A stretch of DNA of 60,040 nucleotides from an uncultured Lachnospiraceae bacterium (GTDB lineage Bacteria > Bacillota > Clostridia > Lachnospirales > Lachnospiraceae), in contig CALWLA010000013.1 in the NCBI GenBank assembly GCA_944381405.1, forward strand, positions 1 through 60,040. Reading direction: 5' to 3'. This document shows, piece after piece, positions 36,267 through 44,597 of the stretch. How positions within the stretch are numbered: the first letter of the stretch is position 1; every line of letters begins with the position of its first letter. A model generated the notes under the pieces. It worked only from the letters and a program-made list of their open reading frames with translations, was not told the DNA's origin and did no database searches. Position numbers and translations under genes: made by a program.

Positions 36267-37619
36267 TTAATATTCGGAGGTTACGAATGCAGGAATCTGC
36301 AGCTCGCTTTCCTCTGCCATGCCGCCGTCTCTTAAGCCGCTGGCGTTGGAGCGGTAATCCACCTCGTCAGGATCCTTGGACTTGTTGTAGTTCTTCCGCA
36401 CCTGGCCGCTCTTGTTTACCAGGTAGGTCTTCCCCTCCACGGTGTAATACGCATAGCTATCGTCCACCGCCCGCTGCAGCATGCCCATGTAATAGAGCTT
36501 GCCGTTCTTCACACCGGTATAGCCGTATCCCCGGCTGTCAAAGTAGAACTGGGAGGACACGCCGTCTGCATCGGTGATGTTCTTGTCTCCCAGCTGCAGG
36601 CAGCTCTCCTGCTTGGTACCGAAATACATGGAGGTTTCCTCGCCGCCGGACTTTCTCACCTTTCTCAGGCCGTAAACCGGATTTCCGTATTCGTTGAACA
36701 GATAGGTCTGGGTCTTTCCGTTTTTCTCCAGGCGCTTGAACTTGGCCTGCAGGGTCTCCTCGCTGTCACCCTCGGAAACGTTGGAGCCGTAAGCCGGGGT
36801 TCCTTTAGAATCGAAGTAGAACCACTCCACCTCAGAGCTGAAACCCTCCTCGTCCTCCGGCGGATATGCGGAAAGCCAGCCTACATGAGCCGCGCCGTAG
36901 GTTCCGATGGACTCGCTGTCGTTGTAATACTTATAGCCTGCGATGGTGGGAGTCTTGTCCTCCAGCTTTACCCAGCCGGTCATCATGCGGCCGTAGGAAT
37001 CGAAGCAGTACTTGTTTCCGTTGATGGTCATCTCCCGGTAGTCGCCGGTGCCCTCTGCCTTACAGGCCTTTCCGCTGGAAAGGAAATAGAACCAGTAGGT
37101 TCCGTCGGTGTAAGCCGGACCGCCCTCGTCCTCGTCGTAGATCTCCTCGGGCGGAAGCAGGCGCTTCCAGGTGTTGGCGATCATCTTGCCACCGTCGGGA
37201 TCGTAGTAGTAATAGTCGTTGTCCTCTTCCACCCATCCGGTCTGCATGGCTCCGTCATAGTCGAAGTAATACCAGGAACCGCCGATCTGTCTGGACCGGT
37301 CCCGGGTCATCCTGCCGTTGCCGTCGAAATAATACCACTTGGAGTTGATCTGTCTCCAGGCGTTGGTGACCATCTTTCCGTCCGAACCTACAAACCGGTC
37401 GTCGTCCACAAAATCATTGGTCACCATATAGCCGTCGCCGCCAAGATAATAGTAGGAGCCGTCCGCACCGGTCTTCCACTCGTTGTAGACCTTACTCTCC
37501 TGCTGGTAGTATACCCAGCGTCCGTTCTCCTGCACCCATCCGTTTGCAGCAAGCACCGTCATGGTGCTGATCACCGCAAGTCCGGCGGCAGCGATCAAAG
37601 CCTTAAGCATTTTCCTCAT
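36267..37619 (-). CDS. Secreted protein with choline-binding-type repeats along most of its length
   Basis: A 450-residue exported protein. Residues 1-25 are a signal peptide (RKMLKALIAAAGLAVIS core, cleavage near LAANG). From about residue 28 it consists almost entirely of aromatic repeats of the type GW-x-x-x-x-G-x-W-Y-Y-(F/Y) with Asp-rich turns, as in CW_binding/choline-binding repeats. No separate catalytic domain is evident. The ATG at 37619 was preferred to one two codons upstream because GGGAG is then 8 nt away. It is probably a cell-surface structural or adhesive protein (inference). Confidence 0.82.
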   Translation of the reverse strand: MRKMLKALIAAAGLAVISTMTVLAANGWVQENGRWVYYQQESKVYNEWKTGADGSYYYLGGDGYMVTNDFVDDDRFVGSDGKMVTNAWRQINSKWYYFDGNGRMTRDRSRQIGGSWYYFDYDGAMQTGWVEEDNDYYYYDPDGGKMIANTWKRLLPPEEIYDEDEGGPAYTDGTYWFYFLSSGKACKAEGTGDYREMTINGNKYCFDSYGRMMTGWVKLEDKTPTIAGYKYYNDSESIGTYGAAHVGWLSAYPPEDEEGFSSEVEWFYFDSKGTPAYGSNVSEGDSEETLQAKFKRLEKNGKTQTYLFNEYGNPVYGLRKVRKSGGEETSMYFGTKQESCLQLGDKNITDADGVSSQFYFDSRGYGYTGVKNGKLYYMGMLQRAVDDSYAYYTVEGKTYLVNKSGQVRKNYNKSKDPDEVDYRSNASGLRDGGMAEESELQIPAFVTSEY

Positions 37620-37680
37620 TTTCATCTCTCCCTGCTATTTCCAAAAGCCTTTTTCAGCTTTCGATACTCATCCGAACATA

Positions 37681-37714
37681 AGTATAGACCAAGTCTTCCT
37701 TTTGTACAAGGAAG
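37681..37714 (-). promoter_or_regulatory. Promoter of the repeat protein with a palindrome over the -35
   Basis: TTGTAC (37704-37709) and TATACT (37681-37686) with a 17-nt spacer on the minus strand. The arms CTTCCTT (37695-37701) and AAGGAAG (37708-37714) form an inverted repeat covering the -35, a possible repressor site. Confidence 0.6.
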
Positions 37715-37825
37715 AATTGCTTTCAAAATGTTTACGAAATCAGAAACTTATGCTACCCTTATGGAATAATGCAAAAACGAGCAGAAAAAAAGCCCGGCCC
37801 TGCCGCGGCAGAATGGAGATGGATT

Positions 37826-38716
37826 ATGTGGATCGCAGACCGCTGGAACGACTATGAAGTGCTGGATACCTCCTCGGGAGAAAAACTGGAGCGTTGGGGA
37901 AACTACCTCCTGGTGCGCCCGGACCCCCAGGTCATCTGGAACACAAAGCGAACCTTGCCCGGCTGGAAAAAGCCCAACGCCCACTACCACCGTTCCCAGA
38001 AGGGCGGCGGCGAATGGGAGTTTTTCGATCTGCCGGAGCAGTGGCCCATTTCCTACAGCCTGTCCGGCGGAAAGGACATCCATTTTAATCTGAAGCCCTT
38101 TGCCTTCAAGCACACCGGCGTTTTCCCGGAGCAGGCGGTGAACTGGGACTTCAGCGCCTCCCTGATCCGGGAACGCCTCCAGAAGACCGGACAGGCTCCC
38201 AGAGTGCTGAATCTCTTCGCCTATACCGGCGGAGCGACCCTGGCGGCCCTTTCCGCCGGAGCCTCCGTCACCCATGTGGACGCCTCCAAAGGTATGGTGG
38301 CCTGGGCAAAGGAAAACGCGGCATCCTCCGGACTTGCGGACGCTCCGGTCCGGTGGCTGGTGGACGACTGCACCAAATTTGTGGAGCGGGAGATCCGCCG
38401 GGGAAAGACCTATGATGCCATCATCATGGATCCGCCCTCCTATGGCCGGGGCCCCAAGGGCGAGATCTGGAAGATCGAGGACAGCGTTTATCCCTTTGTG
38501 GAGCTCTGCGCCAAGCTGATCTCCGACACGCCCCTCTTTGTGCTAATCAACTCTTACACCACTGGCCTGCAGCCTGCCGTGCTCCATTACATGCTGGGGC
38601 TGACCTTTGAAAAACGCTTCGGCGGCCGCACCTGCGCGGAGGAGATCGGCCTGCCCGTTACCCAGAGCGGCCTGGTGCTCCCCTGCGGCGCCTCCGGCCG
38701 TTGGATCGCAGATTAA
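37826..38716 (+). CDS. Class I SAM-dependent methyltransferase, RlmI-like
   Basis: A 296-residue enzyme like the C-terminal methyltransferase part of RlmI/YccW. SAM-binding motif I is FAYTGGAT at 131-138, motif II acidic residue lies in VDASKGM, and the catalytic DPPSYG is at 202-207. The PUA domain of full-length RlmI is absent, so the target (rRNA cytosine or another base) is uncertain. The ATG at 37826 has GGAG 7 nt upstream; an ATG 57 nt earlier in frame lacks a ribosome site. It is transcribed divergently from the secreted repeat protein and convergently with the acyltransferase gene, with only a 15-nt gap to the latter. Confidence 0.85.
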   Translation: MWIADRWNDYEVLDTSSGEKLERWGNYLLVRPDPQVIWNTKRTLPGWKKPNAHYHRSQKGGGEWEFFDLPEQWPISYSLSGGKDIHFNLKPFAFKHTGVFPEQAVNWDFSASLIRERLQKTGQAPRVLNLFAYTGGATLAALSAGASVTHVDASKGMVAWAKENAASSGLADAPVRWLVDDCTKFVEREIRRGKTYDAIIMDPPSYGRGPKGEIWKIEDSVYPFVELCAKLISDTPLFVLINSYTTGLQPAVLHYMLGLTFEKRFGGRTCAEEIGLPVTQSGLVLPCGASGRWIAD

Positions 38717-38731
38717 AAAACAAAGCTGTAT

Positions 38732-39853
38732 TTAGCGTCCTCCTGTCAGCGTCCGGTGCAGCGCCGGAGAGATTCGTTCCAGAATCCTGCTGCCCCAAAG
38801 GCCCATGAACACGCACAGCACCGGAAGCATAAAGTAGGCCACAAGCAATACGCCTGCCTGCAGGGCTTCCGGAAGGGATGCGGGGAGCGCCCGCTGCAGC
38901 GCGCCGTTGATGCCCCGCACCAGGATGTAGTGGGTGGCATAGATCAGGAAATTGTTCTCCATAAACCGGGGCAGGCTCCTGCGGCTCACAAACGCCTTAA
39001 GCGCCGGAAGCCTGTCTGCCGAAACCGTCAGCAGAAAGAACAGGCACACCGGAAACGCCGCCCGGAACAGGACAGTCTTTCCCGTCACAAAAGGGGCTGA
39101 TGCGGCGGCTGCGGGAAACGCCTCTTTCAGAAGCCCTTCCAGACCAGGCAACAGCAAAAGCGCCACAGCAATCAAAAGGCCCCCTCCAGCGCCCTTCCCT
39201 TCTATCAGCAGCCTTTTTCCATGAAAGGCACCATAGCCCCCCAGCATGAAATAAAACAGCGCATCCTCGTTTACCACATGTACCGGCAGGAGATTCCAGT
39301 TGGCCGCGGCAAGGAACGCCAGAAGCAGCGCCAAAAGCCCTGCCCACCGGTTTTTCAGAATCACCCAGATCAGGGGCGTAAGCAGGATCAGCAGGATCAG
39401 TTCCCAAAGATACCAGAACACCGGATTGTAGAGATAATGCACCACCGCCTGATACAGGGTCTCCGGGTCAAAGGGGATATAGCCCGCCTCCCCCGGAGCC
39501 CGGGACAGCAGACAGGATAAAAGCAGCCTTCCGGCATAATAAAGGCCGTTCCACAGCAGATAGGGAAGCAGCACCGAAAGGGCCCGGCTTTTCCATTTTT
39601 TCCAGATAAAGGCGGCGGAAAATGCCTCCGGCGCATTCCGGAAGAACAGGAAAGCACTGACCATGAAAAAGCCCGGCACCGCCGTCTGTCCCAGGGTATC
39701 GGTAAAAAATTCCTCGAGCTTCCTGGAAAATCCCGGAAAGCCTCCTAGAGAAAGCCAGCTTTCCGGCAAATTAACAGAATGCACCCAGATAACAAGTATC
39801 GTGAGTGCAAAGGTAAAGATCTTTATTCTGTTTGAGAAGCTTTTCTCCTGCAT
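38732..39853 (-). CDS. Acyltransferase-3 family membrane protein
   Basis: A 373-residue polytopic protein with about ten hydrophobic segments. The N-terminal NRIKIFTFALTILVIWVHSVN contains the histidine conserved in acyltransferase-3 (OafA-like) enzymes, and FFMVSAFLFFRN follows as in the family. These proteins transfer acyl groups to surface carbohydrates; the acceptor here is unknown. The ATG at 39853 overlaps the end of the prs gene by 31 nt, so it is likely cotranscribed from the prs operon. Confidence 0.8.
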   Translation of the reverse strand: MQEKSFSNRIKIFTFALTILVIWVHSVNLPESWLSLGGFPGFSRKLEEFFTDTLGQTAVPGFFMVSAFLFFRNAPEAFSAAFIWKKWKSRALSVLLPYLLWNGLYYAGRLLLSCLLSRAPGEAGYIPFDPETLYQAVVHYLYNPVFWYLWELILLILLTPLIWVILKNRWAGLLALLLAFLAAANWNLLPVHVVNEDALFYFMLGGYGAFHGKRLLIEGKGAGGGLLIAVALLLLPGLEGLLKEAFPAAAASAPFVTGKTVLFRAAFPVCLFFLLTVSADRLPALKAFVSRRSLPRFMENNFLIYATHYILVRGINGALQRALPASLPEALQAGVLLVAYFMLPVLCVFMGLWGSRILERISPALHRTLTGGR

Positions 39854-41040
39854 CTGTACTCTTCCAGCCTCTGATTGACTCTTCCCACCGGGCTCAGAAG
39901 GTCCGTCAGGGAATTGTCGTGATTCAGACAGTCGATCAGAAGGGCGATGTATTTTGCCATATCCACATTCACATACCATTCCCGTTCCAGAAGCTCCGGA
40001 GTCTGATAGATCATGTTGGTGGTGAGGATTTTTTCGATAACGCCTTCCTCGTAGGCCCGGTCAAATTCCACAAGGCCGCCGGTAAACAGTCCGAAAGCCG
40101 CGCAGCCATACACCCGGCGGGCCTTCCTTCTTTTCAGCTCCCTGGCCACATCCAGCATGCTTTCTCCGGAGGAGATCATGTCGTCGATGATCACCACGTC
40201 CTTGCCTTCCACGGAAGCCCCCAGGAACTCATGGGCCACCACCGGATTCTTCCCGTTCACAAACTTGGTATAATCCCTGCGCTTATAGAACATGCCCATA
40301 TCCAGTCCCAGCAGGTTGGCGAAAAAGATCGCTCTTCCCATGCCGCCCTCGTCGGGGCTGATCACCATCATATGCTCGGAATCCACATCCAGATCATCCA
40401 CGGTGTTCAGAAGGGTCTTGATATACTGATAGTTGGGGGACACGGTTTCAAATTCCCTCAAGGGAATCGCGTTCTGCACTCTGGGCTCGTGGGCGTCAAA
40501 GGTGATGATGTTGCAGACCCCCATGTCCGCCAGCTCCTGCAGCACCTGGGCGCAGTCCAGGGACTCTCTGCCCTCACGCTTGTTGATCCGGCCCTCGTAC
40601 AGGAAGGGCATGATGACCGTCATGCGCTTTGCCCTGCCGGAAGCCGCTGCGATCAGACGCTTCAGGTCCGCAAAATGATCGTCTGGGGAATAGCGGTTCT
40701 CCAGACCTCCTACGGAATAGGTCAGGGAATTGTTGGTTACGTCGGAAATAAAATAAAGGTCGTCGCCCCGCACAGAGCTCTTGATGACGCCCTTGGCCTC
40801 CCCGGAGCCAAATCTGGGGCAATCCGCCTTGACGATATAGCTGTCCTTCTGGTAGCCGGCAAACAGGATATTGTCCTTATGCTCCGACTGCCGTTCCTTC
40901 CGCCATTTTACCAGATAGGAATCGATCTTTTCCGCAAAGGACTCGCAGCCCTTCAGAGGCACCAGCCCCAGGGGACCTGCAGGAATCGTTGCGATCTCTC
41001 TGGCTCCAGGCCTTGAAACGGTTCTGTTGTCTTCTGCCAT
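39823..41040 (-). CDS. prs: Ribose-phosphate pyrophosphokinase (PRPP synthetase), long clostridial form
   Basis: A 405-residue enzyme making PRPP from ribose 5-phosphate and ATP. The PRPP-binding motif is VVIIDDMISSGESM, with ITFDAHEP and SPDEGGMGRA as the ATP and ribose-phosphate loops. It is about 90 residues longer than classical Prs, mainly at the N-terminus and between blocks, as in a divergent clostridial subgroup. The ATG at 41040 overlaps the stop of the dnaC-like gene by one base (TAATG). The C-terminus overlaps the acyltransferase gene. Its place behind replication-loader genes suggests growth-linked expression. Confidence 0.88.
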   Translation of the reverse strand: MAEDNRTVSRPGAREIATIPAGPLGLVPLKGCESFAEKIDSYLVKWRKERQSEHKDNILFAGYQKDSYIVKADCPRFGSGEAKGVIKSSVRGDDLYFISDVTNNSLTYSVGGLENRYSPDDHFADLKRLIAAASGRAKRMTVIMPFLYEGRINKREGRESLDCAQVLQELADMGVCNIITFDAHEPRVQNAIPLREFETVSPNYQYIKTLLNTVDDLDVDSEHMMVISPDEGGMGRAIFFANLLGLDMGMFYKRRDYTKFVNGKNPVVAHEFLGASVEGKDVVIIDDMISSGESMLDVARELKRRKARRVYGCAAFGLFTGGLVEFDRAYEEGVIEKILTTNMIYQTPELLEREWYVNVDMAKYIALLIDCLNHDNSLTDLLSPVGRVNQRLEEYRCRRKASQTE

Positions 41041-42038
41041 TAGTTTCCTCCTCTCAGACGCAGATCCTTTCCGTAAAAGGGAATCACGGTATACTGCGCC
41101 AGACGCGATGTCATACGTTCTCCGTAAAGATGTTTGATATTGTTTCCATCCAGATTGGTGGATATGATGGTGCCTTTTTTTCTGGCCAGTCGGTCGCTCA
41201 CCAGGGAAAACAGCCTGGAAAGGGTGAACTCCGTCCTGCGCTCCGTCCCCAGATCGTCGATGATCAGCAGATCACAGGTGGCCGCCGCATCCGTCTGCAG
41301 CGCCTCCTGCCCTTCCCTGCGTTCAAAGCTCTCCCGGGCCATGGCGTCAAAAAAATCGCCCGCTCTCACATAAAGCACCTGCTGGCAGCGGTCGATCACC
41401 TCTTTTGCAATGCAGTTTGACAGAAAGGTCTTTCCGGTTCCGGTCTGCCCTGTGAGAAGCAGGCTTCCTCCCTTTTGCGGAAACTCCTCCGCATACTTTT
41501 TCAGAAGAGGGACCACCGTCTGCATATAGGCCCGCTGGGTCACCCGTTTGCCTGTCTGCCGCAAAAGCTCAGGGATGGGATCCGTATCGTCAAAAAGCGA
41601 GAAATCATAGGTCTGGAAGCTATCCTCCCAAAGCGCCTCCGGAAGCCCCGCCTCCTGTCTGTAAATAAGCTCTGAGATCAGTTTTTTCTGGCAGCCGCAT
41701 TTTTCGTTGTTCACATATCCCGTATCCCTGCACAGGGGGCAGGTATACCGCAGCTCCAGATAATCCTCCGGGTAGCCGTTTTGCAAAAGCAGCGCTTTCT
41801 TTTCCGCCTCGATCCCGGCGATCCTTTCCGCCAGGGCCTCCGCCCTTGAGCCGTCATGGGAAAGGAGGCTCTTTGCCTGCTCCGTCCGGAGCTGTGCCGC
41901 CTCCTCTGAAAGCCTGTCATAGGAAGGCAGCTTCAGGCTGATCTCCTCGGCCCTCTGCCTCCGCTCTTGCAGATGCTGAAAGCGCCGTTCCTGATAGACC
42001 CGCATGATTCGATTGTGCTGTTCCCGATTCAGTGCCAT
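41040..42038 (-). CDS. DnaC/DnaI-like helicase-loader ATPase
   Basis: A 332-residue AAA+ protein. A coiled N-terminal region is followed by a cysteine cluster CPLCRDTGY...CGCQ (about 99-117), a zinc site as in DnaI. Walker A is GQTGTGKT and Walker B LLIIDDLG; the C-terminal part contains STNLDGN and ERMTSRL. It should load the replicative helicase DnaB at origins or restart sites. It overlaps both neighbours by one base (TAATG), so translation is coupled with the DnaD-like gene upstream and prs downstream. Confidence 0.88.
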   Translation of the reverse strand: MALNREQHNRIMRVYQERRFQHLQERRQRAEEISLKLPSYDRLSEEAAQLRTEQAKSLLSHDGSRAEALAERIAGIEAEKKALLLQNGYPEDYLELRYTCPLCRDTGYVNNEKCGCQKKLISELIYRQEAGLPEALWEDSFQTYDFSLFDDTDPIPELLRQTGKRVTQRAYMQTVVPLLKKYAEEFPQKGGSLLLTGQTGTGKTFLSNCIAKEVIDRCQQVLYVRAGDFFDAMARESFERREGQEALQTDAAATCDLLIIDDLGTERRTEFTLSRLFSLVSDRLARKKGTIISTNLDGNNIKHLYGERMTSRLAQYTVIPFYGKDLRLRGGN

Positions 42039-42916
42039 TACTGCTCCATTTTCTTAACCACCTGCTCCAGGATCACATTGCTTTTTTCCGTAAATACCGT
42101 ATTGTAATCCGTCTCCCGGGTAACGCCGAAGCGTTCCGTCTTGGCCGCCCGCCGGCGGTTGGTTTCTCCCCGGCTCTTTTCAAAGGCCTTGGTCCGTTTT
42201 TTGGCCGCCGCCACATCCCGGATCCCGGACTCCGCCCAGTCAAGGCCCACGGTTTCCATATAACGGATGCTGTTGTGACCCGTCTGTACACAGTATTCTA
42301 CCAGATACTCCAACACGTCGCAAGGCATATTTAATCCGTCGTACAGATAGGCAAAGACCTGCTGGTCGTTGTCCGTCAGGATGCGGGACATATATTTCTG
42401 CACCACGAACAGCAGCTGAGCAAATTCCCGGTCCTCGGAAAGGCGCGTAAGCTTTTCCGTGCCTGCGGCGCTTTTGTAGGAGCGGCGCAGCGCCTCCCTT
42501 CCTTCCGGCTGCTGCTCGGATTTTTCGGCACACAAAGAAGACTCCCCTGCTTCCTCAGCCCGGCTCCTTTTCCTGACAGCGCCCTGGGAAGTCCCGGTCT
42601 CCGGGGTTTTTCCGCCGGTTCCCCGGGCCTTTTCCCCGCGGGTAAGGATGCCCTGCTCCTCCCAGTATTTCAGGGCGCGGCGCACGTCCCCCTCCGTCAG
42701 CTCCAGGTTCTCCGCAATGGTGGCGATGTCGATTCCGTTCACCTGATTCTTCAGCAGATAAAGGTACACCTTTACATAATCGCCGTTGGCTTTCGGCATA
42801 TATTTTTCCAGAAATTCATTGGCCACAAGGGTGGCGTCTATCTGAAACAGATCCTGATACTCCATGCTCTTGATATCCCCGCCGAAGCGCACGACTCCCC
42901 CGGCCGGGGGCTGCAC
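42038..42916 (-). CDS. DnaD-domain replication initiation protein
   Basis: A protein of up to 292 residues. The N-terminal winged-helix region has MPKANGDYVKVYLYLL and NLELTEGDVRRALKYWEEQGIL. A low-complexity Glu/Arg/Ser linker follows, then the DnaB_2/DnaD C-terminal domain with QKYMSRILTDNDQQVFAYLYDGLNMPCDVLEYLVEYC. It is the partner of the helicase loader downstream. The start is uncertain: GTG at 42916 (AGGAAAGG upstream), an in-frame GTG 24 nt later, or ATG at 42865. A dense DnaA-box-like cluster lies immediately upstream. Confidence 0.85.
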   Translation of the reverse strand: MQPPAGGVVRFGGDIKSMEYQDLFQIDATLVANEFLEKYMPKANGDYVKVYLYLLKNQVNGIDIATIAENLELTEGDVRRALKYWEEQGILTRGEKARGTGGKTPETGTSQGAVRKRSRAEEAGESSLCAEKSEQQPEGREALRRSYKSAAGTEKLTRLSEDREFAQLLFVVQKYMSRILTDNDQQVFAYLYDGLNMPCDVLEYLVEYCVQTGHNSIRYMETVGLDWAESGIRDVAAAKKRTKAFEKSRGETNRRRAAKTERFGVTRETDYNTVFTEKSNVILEQVVKKMEQ

Positions 42917-43013
42917 TTTCCGGCCTTTCCTGTTCTTCTTCTCTTAAAACGCTCATAAAGCATAGCACAGCCCGGCGGAAATTGGAATAGCTCGCTGGTT
43001 TCCATAACTCTTT

Positions 43014-43130
43014 TGTGGACATTGTGGAAGAATCCTTGACAATCGCAAAAATCGGGCCTTCCCGGAGAAAAAAATATCCACACAGCCGCCCGTGAAAATT
43101 TGTGCATAGCTGTGTGGATACTGTGGATAA
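43014..43130. promoter_or_regulatory. Cluster of DnaA-box-like sites upstream of the DnaD/DnaC-like operon
   Basis: A perfect TTATCCACA lies at 43122-43130 (minus). Eight-of-nine matches to TTATNCACA occur at 43113-43121 (GTATCCACA, minus), 43101-43109 (CTATGCACA, minus) and 43074-43082 (ATATCCACA, plus). Weaker 7/9 copies are at 43014-43022 and 43024-43032. Four good sites fall within 57 bp. No dnaA, dnaN or rpmH gene is nearby, so this is more likely a regulatory or titration site than the chromosomal origin. Confidence 0.65.
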
Positions 43131-44513
43131 CTACCTGGAAACCAGCCGATTTCCTATCTCTACCACGTTTCCGGCCCCCATAGTTATCAACAGGTCGCCG
43201 GGTTTTACATGCTCCAAAATAAATTTTTCGATGGTGTCAAAATCCGGAAGATAATGCACCGGAACGCCTTTTTCCGCGATCCTTTCCGCCAGATCTCCTG
43301 AGCTTATGCCCACCGTGTTCTTCTCCCGGGCCGCAAAGATATCCGCCAGGATGATCTCGTCAGCCCCGGAAAGGGCTTCGGCAAATTCCGGAAGCAGCGC
43401 CTTTGTCCGGCTGTAGGTATGAGGCTGAAAGACTACCCAGAGCTTTTTGTGGGGGCAGCGTCTGGCAGTCCTGATGGTAGCCTCGATCTCCTGGGGATGG
43501 TGGGCGTAGTCGTCGATGACCGTAAAGCCGCCGCATTCTCCCTTCCGTTCAAAACGGCGCTCCGTACCATGGTAGGCTTCCAGGGCGCTGCGGATGGTCT
43601 CAAAGGGTACCCCAAGGCGCTGAGCCACCGCGATGGCCGCCAGGGAATTGTATACGTTATGCTCGCCGGTGACCCCGAGCTTTACGGTCCCCAGCCTTTC
43701 CCCCTTCACCACCAGGGTATAGCTGGGACGGGCGAAGCCGTCAAAGCTGATGTCCTCCGCCTGGTAATCGCAGTTCCCTGCCTTACCAAAGGTCACCACA
43801 TCGCAGGCAAGATCCCTGAGGAAATACTCCGGCTCCCGGATATCCCCGTTGAACACCAGAAAGCCCTTCTCATTCTGGGGCAGCCGCAGGATGAATTTCC
43901 GGAAGCTCTCCCGGATATCGTCGATGTCCTTGAAGAAATCCAGATGGTCCGCCTCCACGTTCAGGATGACGGATATGGTGGGGAAAAAGCTCAGGAAGCT
44001 GTTGGTATATTCGCAGGCTTCCGCCACAAAGCAGCCGGAACCGCCGATGCGGATATTGCCTCCGATGGAATCCAGGATGCCGCCTACCGTCACCGTGGGG
44101 TCCTTCTCTCCCTTCATCAGGATCTCCGCAATCATGGAGGTGGTGGTGGTCTTTCCATGGGTTCCCGCCACATTCACCGCCTCTTTGTAATTCTTCATCA
44201 GCTCTCCCAGAAGCTCCGCCCTGGACAGCATGGGCAGACCCTTCCCTTTTGCCGCCTGGAATTCCGGGTTATCGGGGTGGATCGCCGCCGTATATACCAC
44301 CAGATCCGGATCCTGGATATTTTCCGCCCGCTGGCCGATCTGCACCTGGGCCCCCGCCTGTCTGAGGTGCTGGCACAGCTCCGAATCCTTCATGTCAGAG
44401 CCGCTTACCTGAAAGCCTTCGCTCAGCAGGATCTCTGCAAGACCGGACATGCTGATGCCGCCGATCCCGATAAAGTGCACTTTGCACGGTTTTTCAAAAT
44501 CAATCTGATACAT
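43131..44513 (-). CDS. murC: UDP-N-acetylmuramate--L-alanine ligase
   Basis: A 460-residue Mur ligase adding L-Ala to UDP-MurNAc in peptidoglycan synthesis. HFIGIGGISMSGLAE opens the Rossmann domain, the ATP loop GTHGKTTT is at 117-124, and the C-terminal part contains DDYAHHPQEI and FQPHTYSRTKAL. It stands apart from a dcw cluster; its neighbours are a penicillin-binding protein upstream and replication genes downstream. The stop codon abuts the DnaA-box cluster. Confidence 0.97.
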   Translation of the reverse strand: MYQIDFEKPCKVHFIGIGGISMSGLAEILLSEGFQVSGSDMKDSELCQHLRQAGAQVQIGQRAENIQDPDLVVYTAAIHPDNPEFQAAKGKGLPMLSRAELLGELMKNYKEAVNVAGTHGKTTTTSMIAEILMKGEKDPTVTVGGILDSIGGNIRIGGSGCFVAEACEYTNSFLSFFPTISVILNVEADHLDFFKDIDDIRESFRKFILRLPQNEKGFLVFNGDIREPEYFLRDLACDVVTFGKAGNCDYQAEDISFDGFARPSYTLVVKGERLGTVKLGVTGEHNVYNSLAAIAVAQRLGVPFETIRSALEAYHGTERRFERKGECGGFTVIDDYAHHPQEIEATIRTARRCPHKKLWVVFQPHTYSRTKALLPEFAEALSGADEIILADIFAAREKNTVGISSGDLAERIAEKGVPVHYLPDFDTIEKFILEHVKPGDLLITMGAGNVVEIGNRLVSR

Positions 44514-44597
44514 AATACTCCTCCAAACTCATCGTACACTTTAGCATACTTTCCTCCGGGGCGCAAGGCTTCCCTTCCCGCCAGAGGCCCTTTGGCA

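Noticed and set aside
43014-43130. Interpretation of the DnaA-box cluster as the chromosomal origin
   Set aside because: dnaA, dnaN, rpmH, gyrB and similar origin neighbours are absent and no clear AT-rich unwinding block adjoins; I keep it only as a regulatory or titration site.
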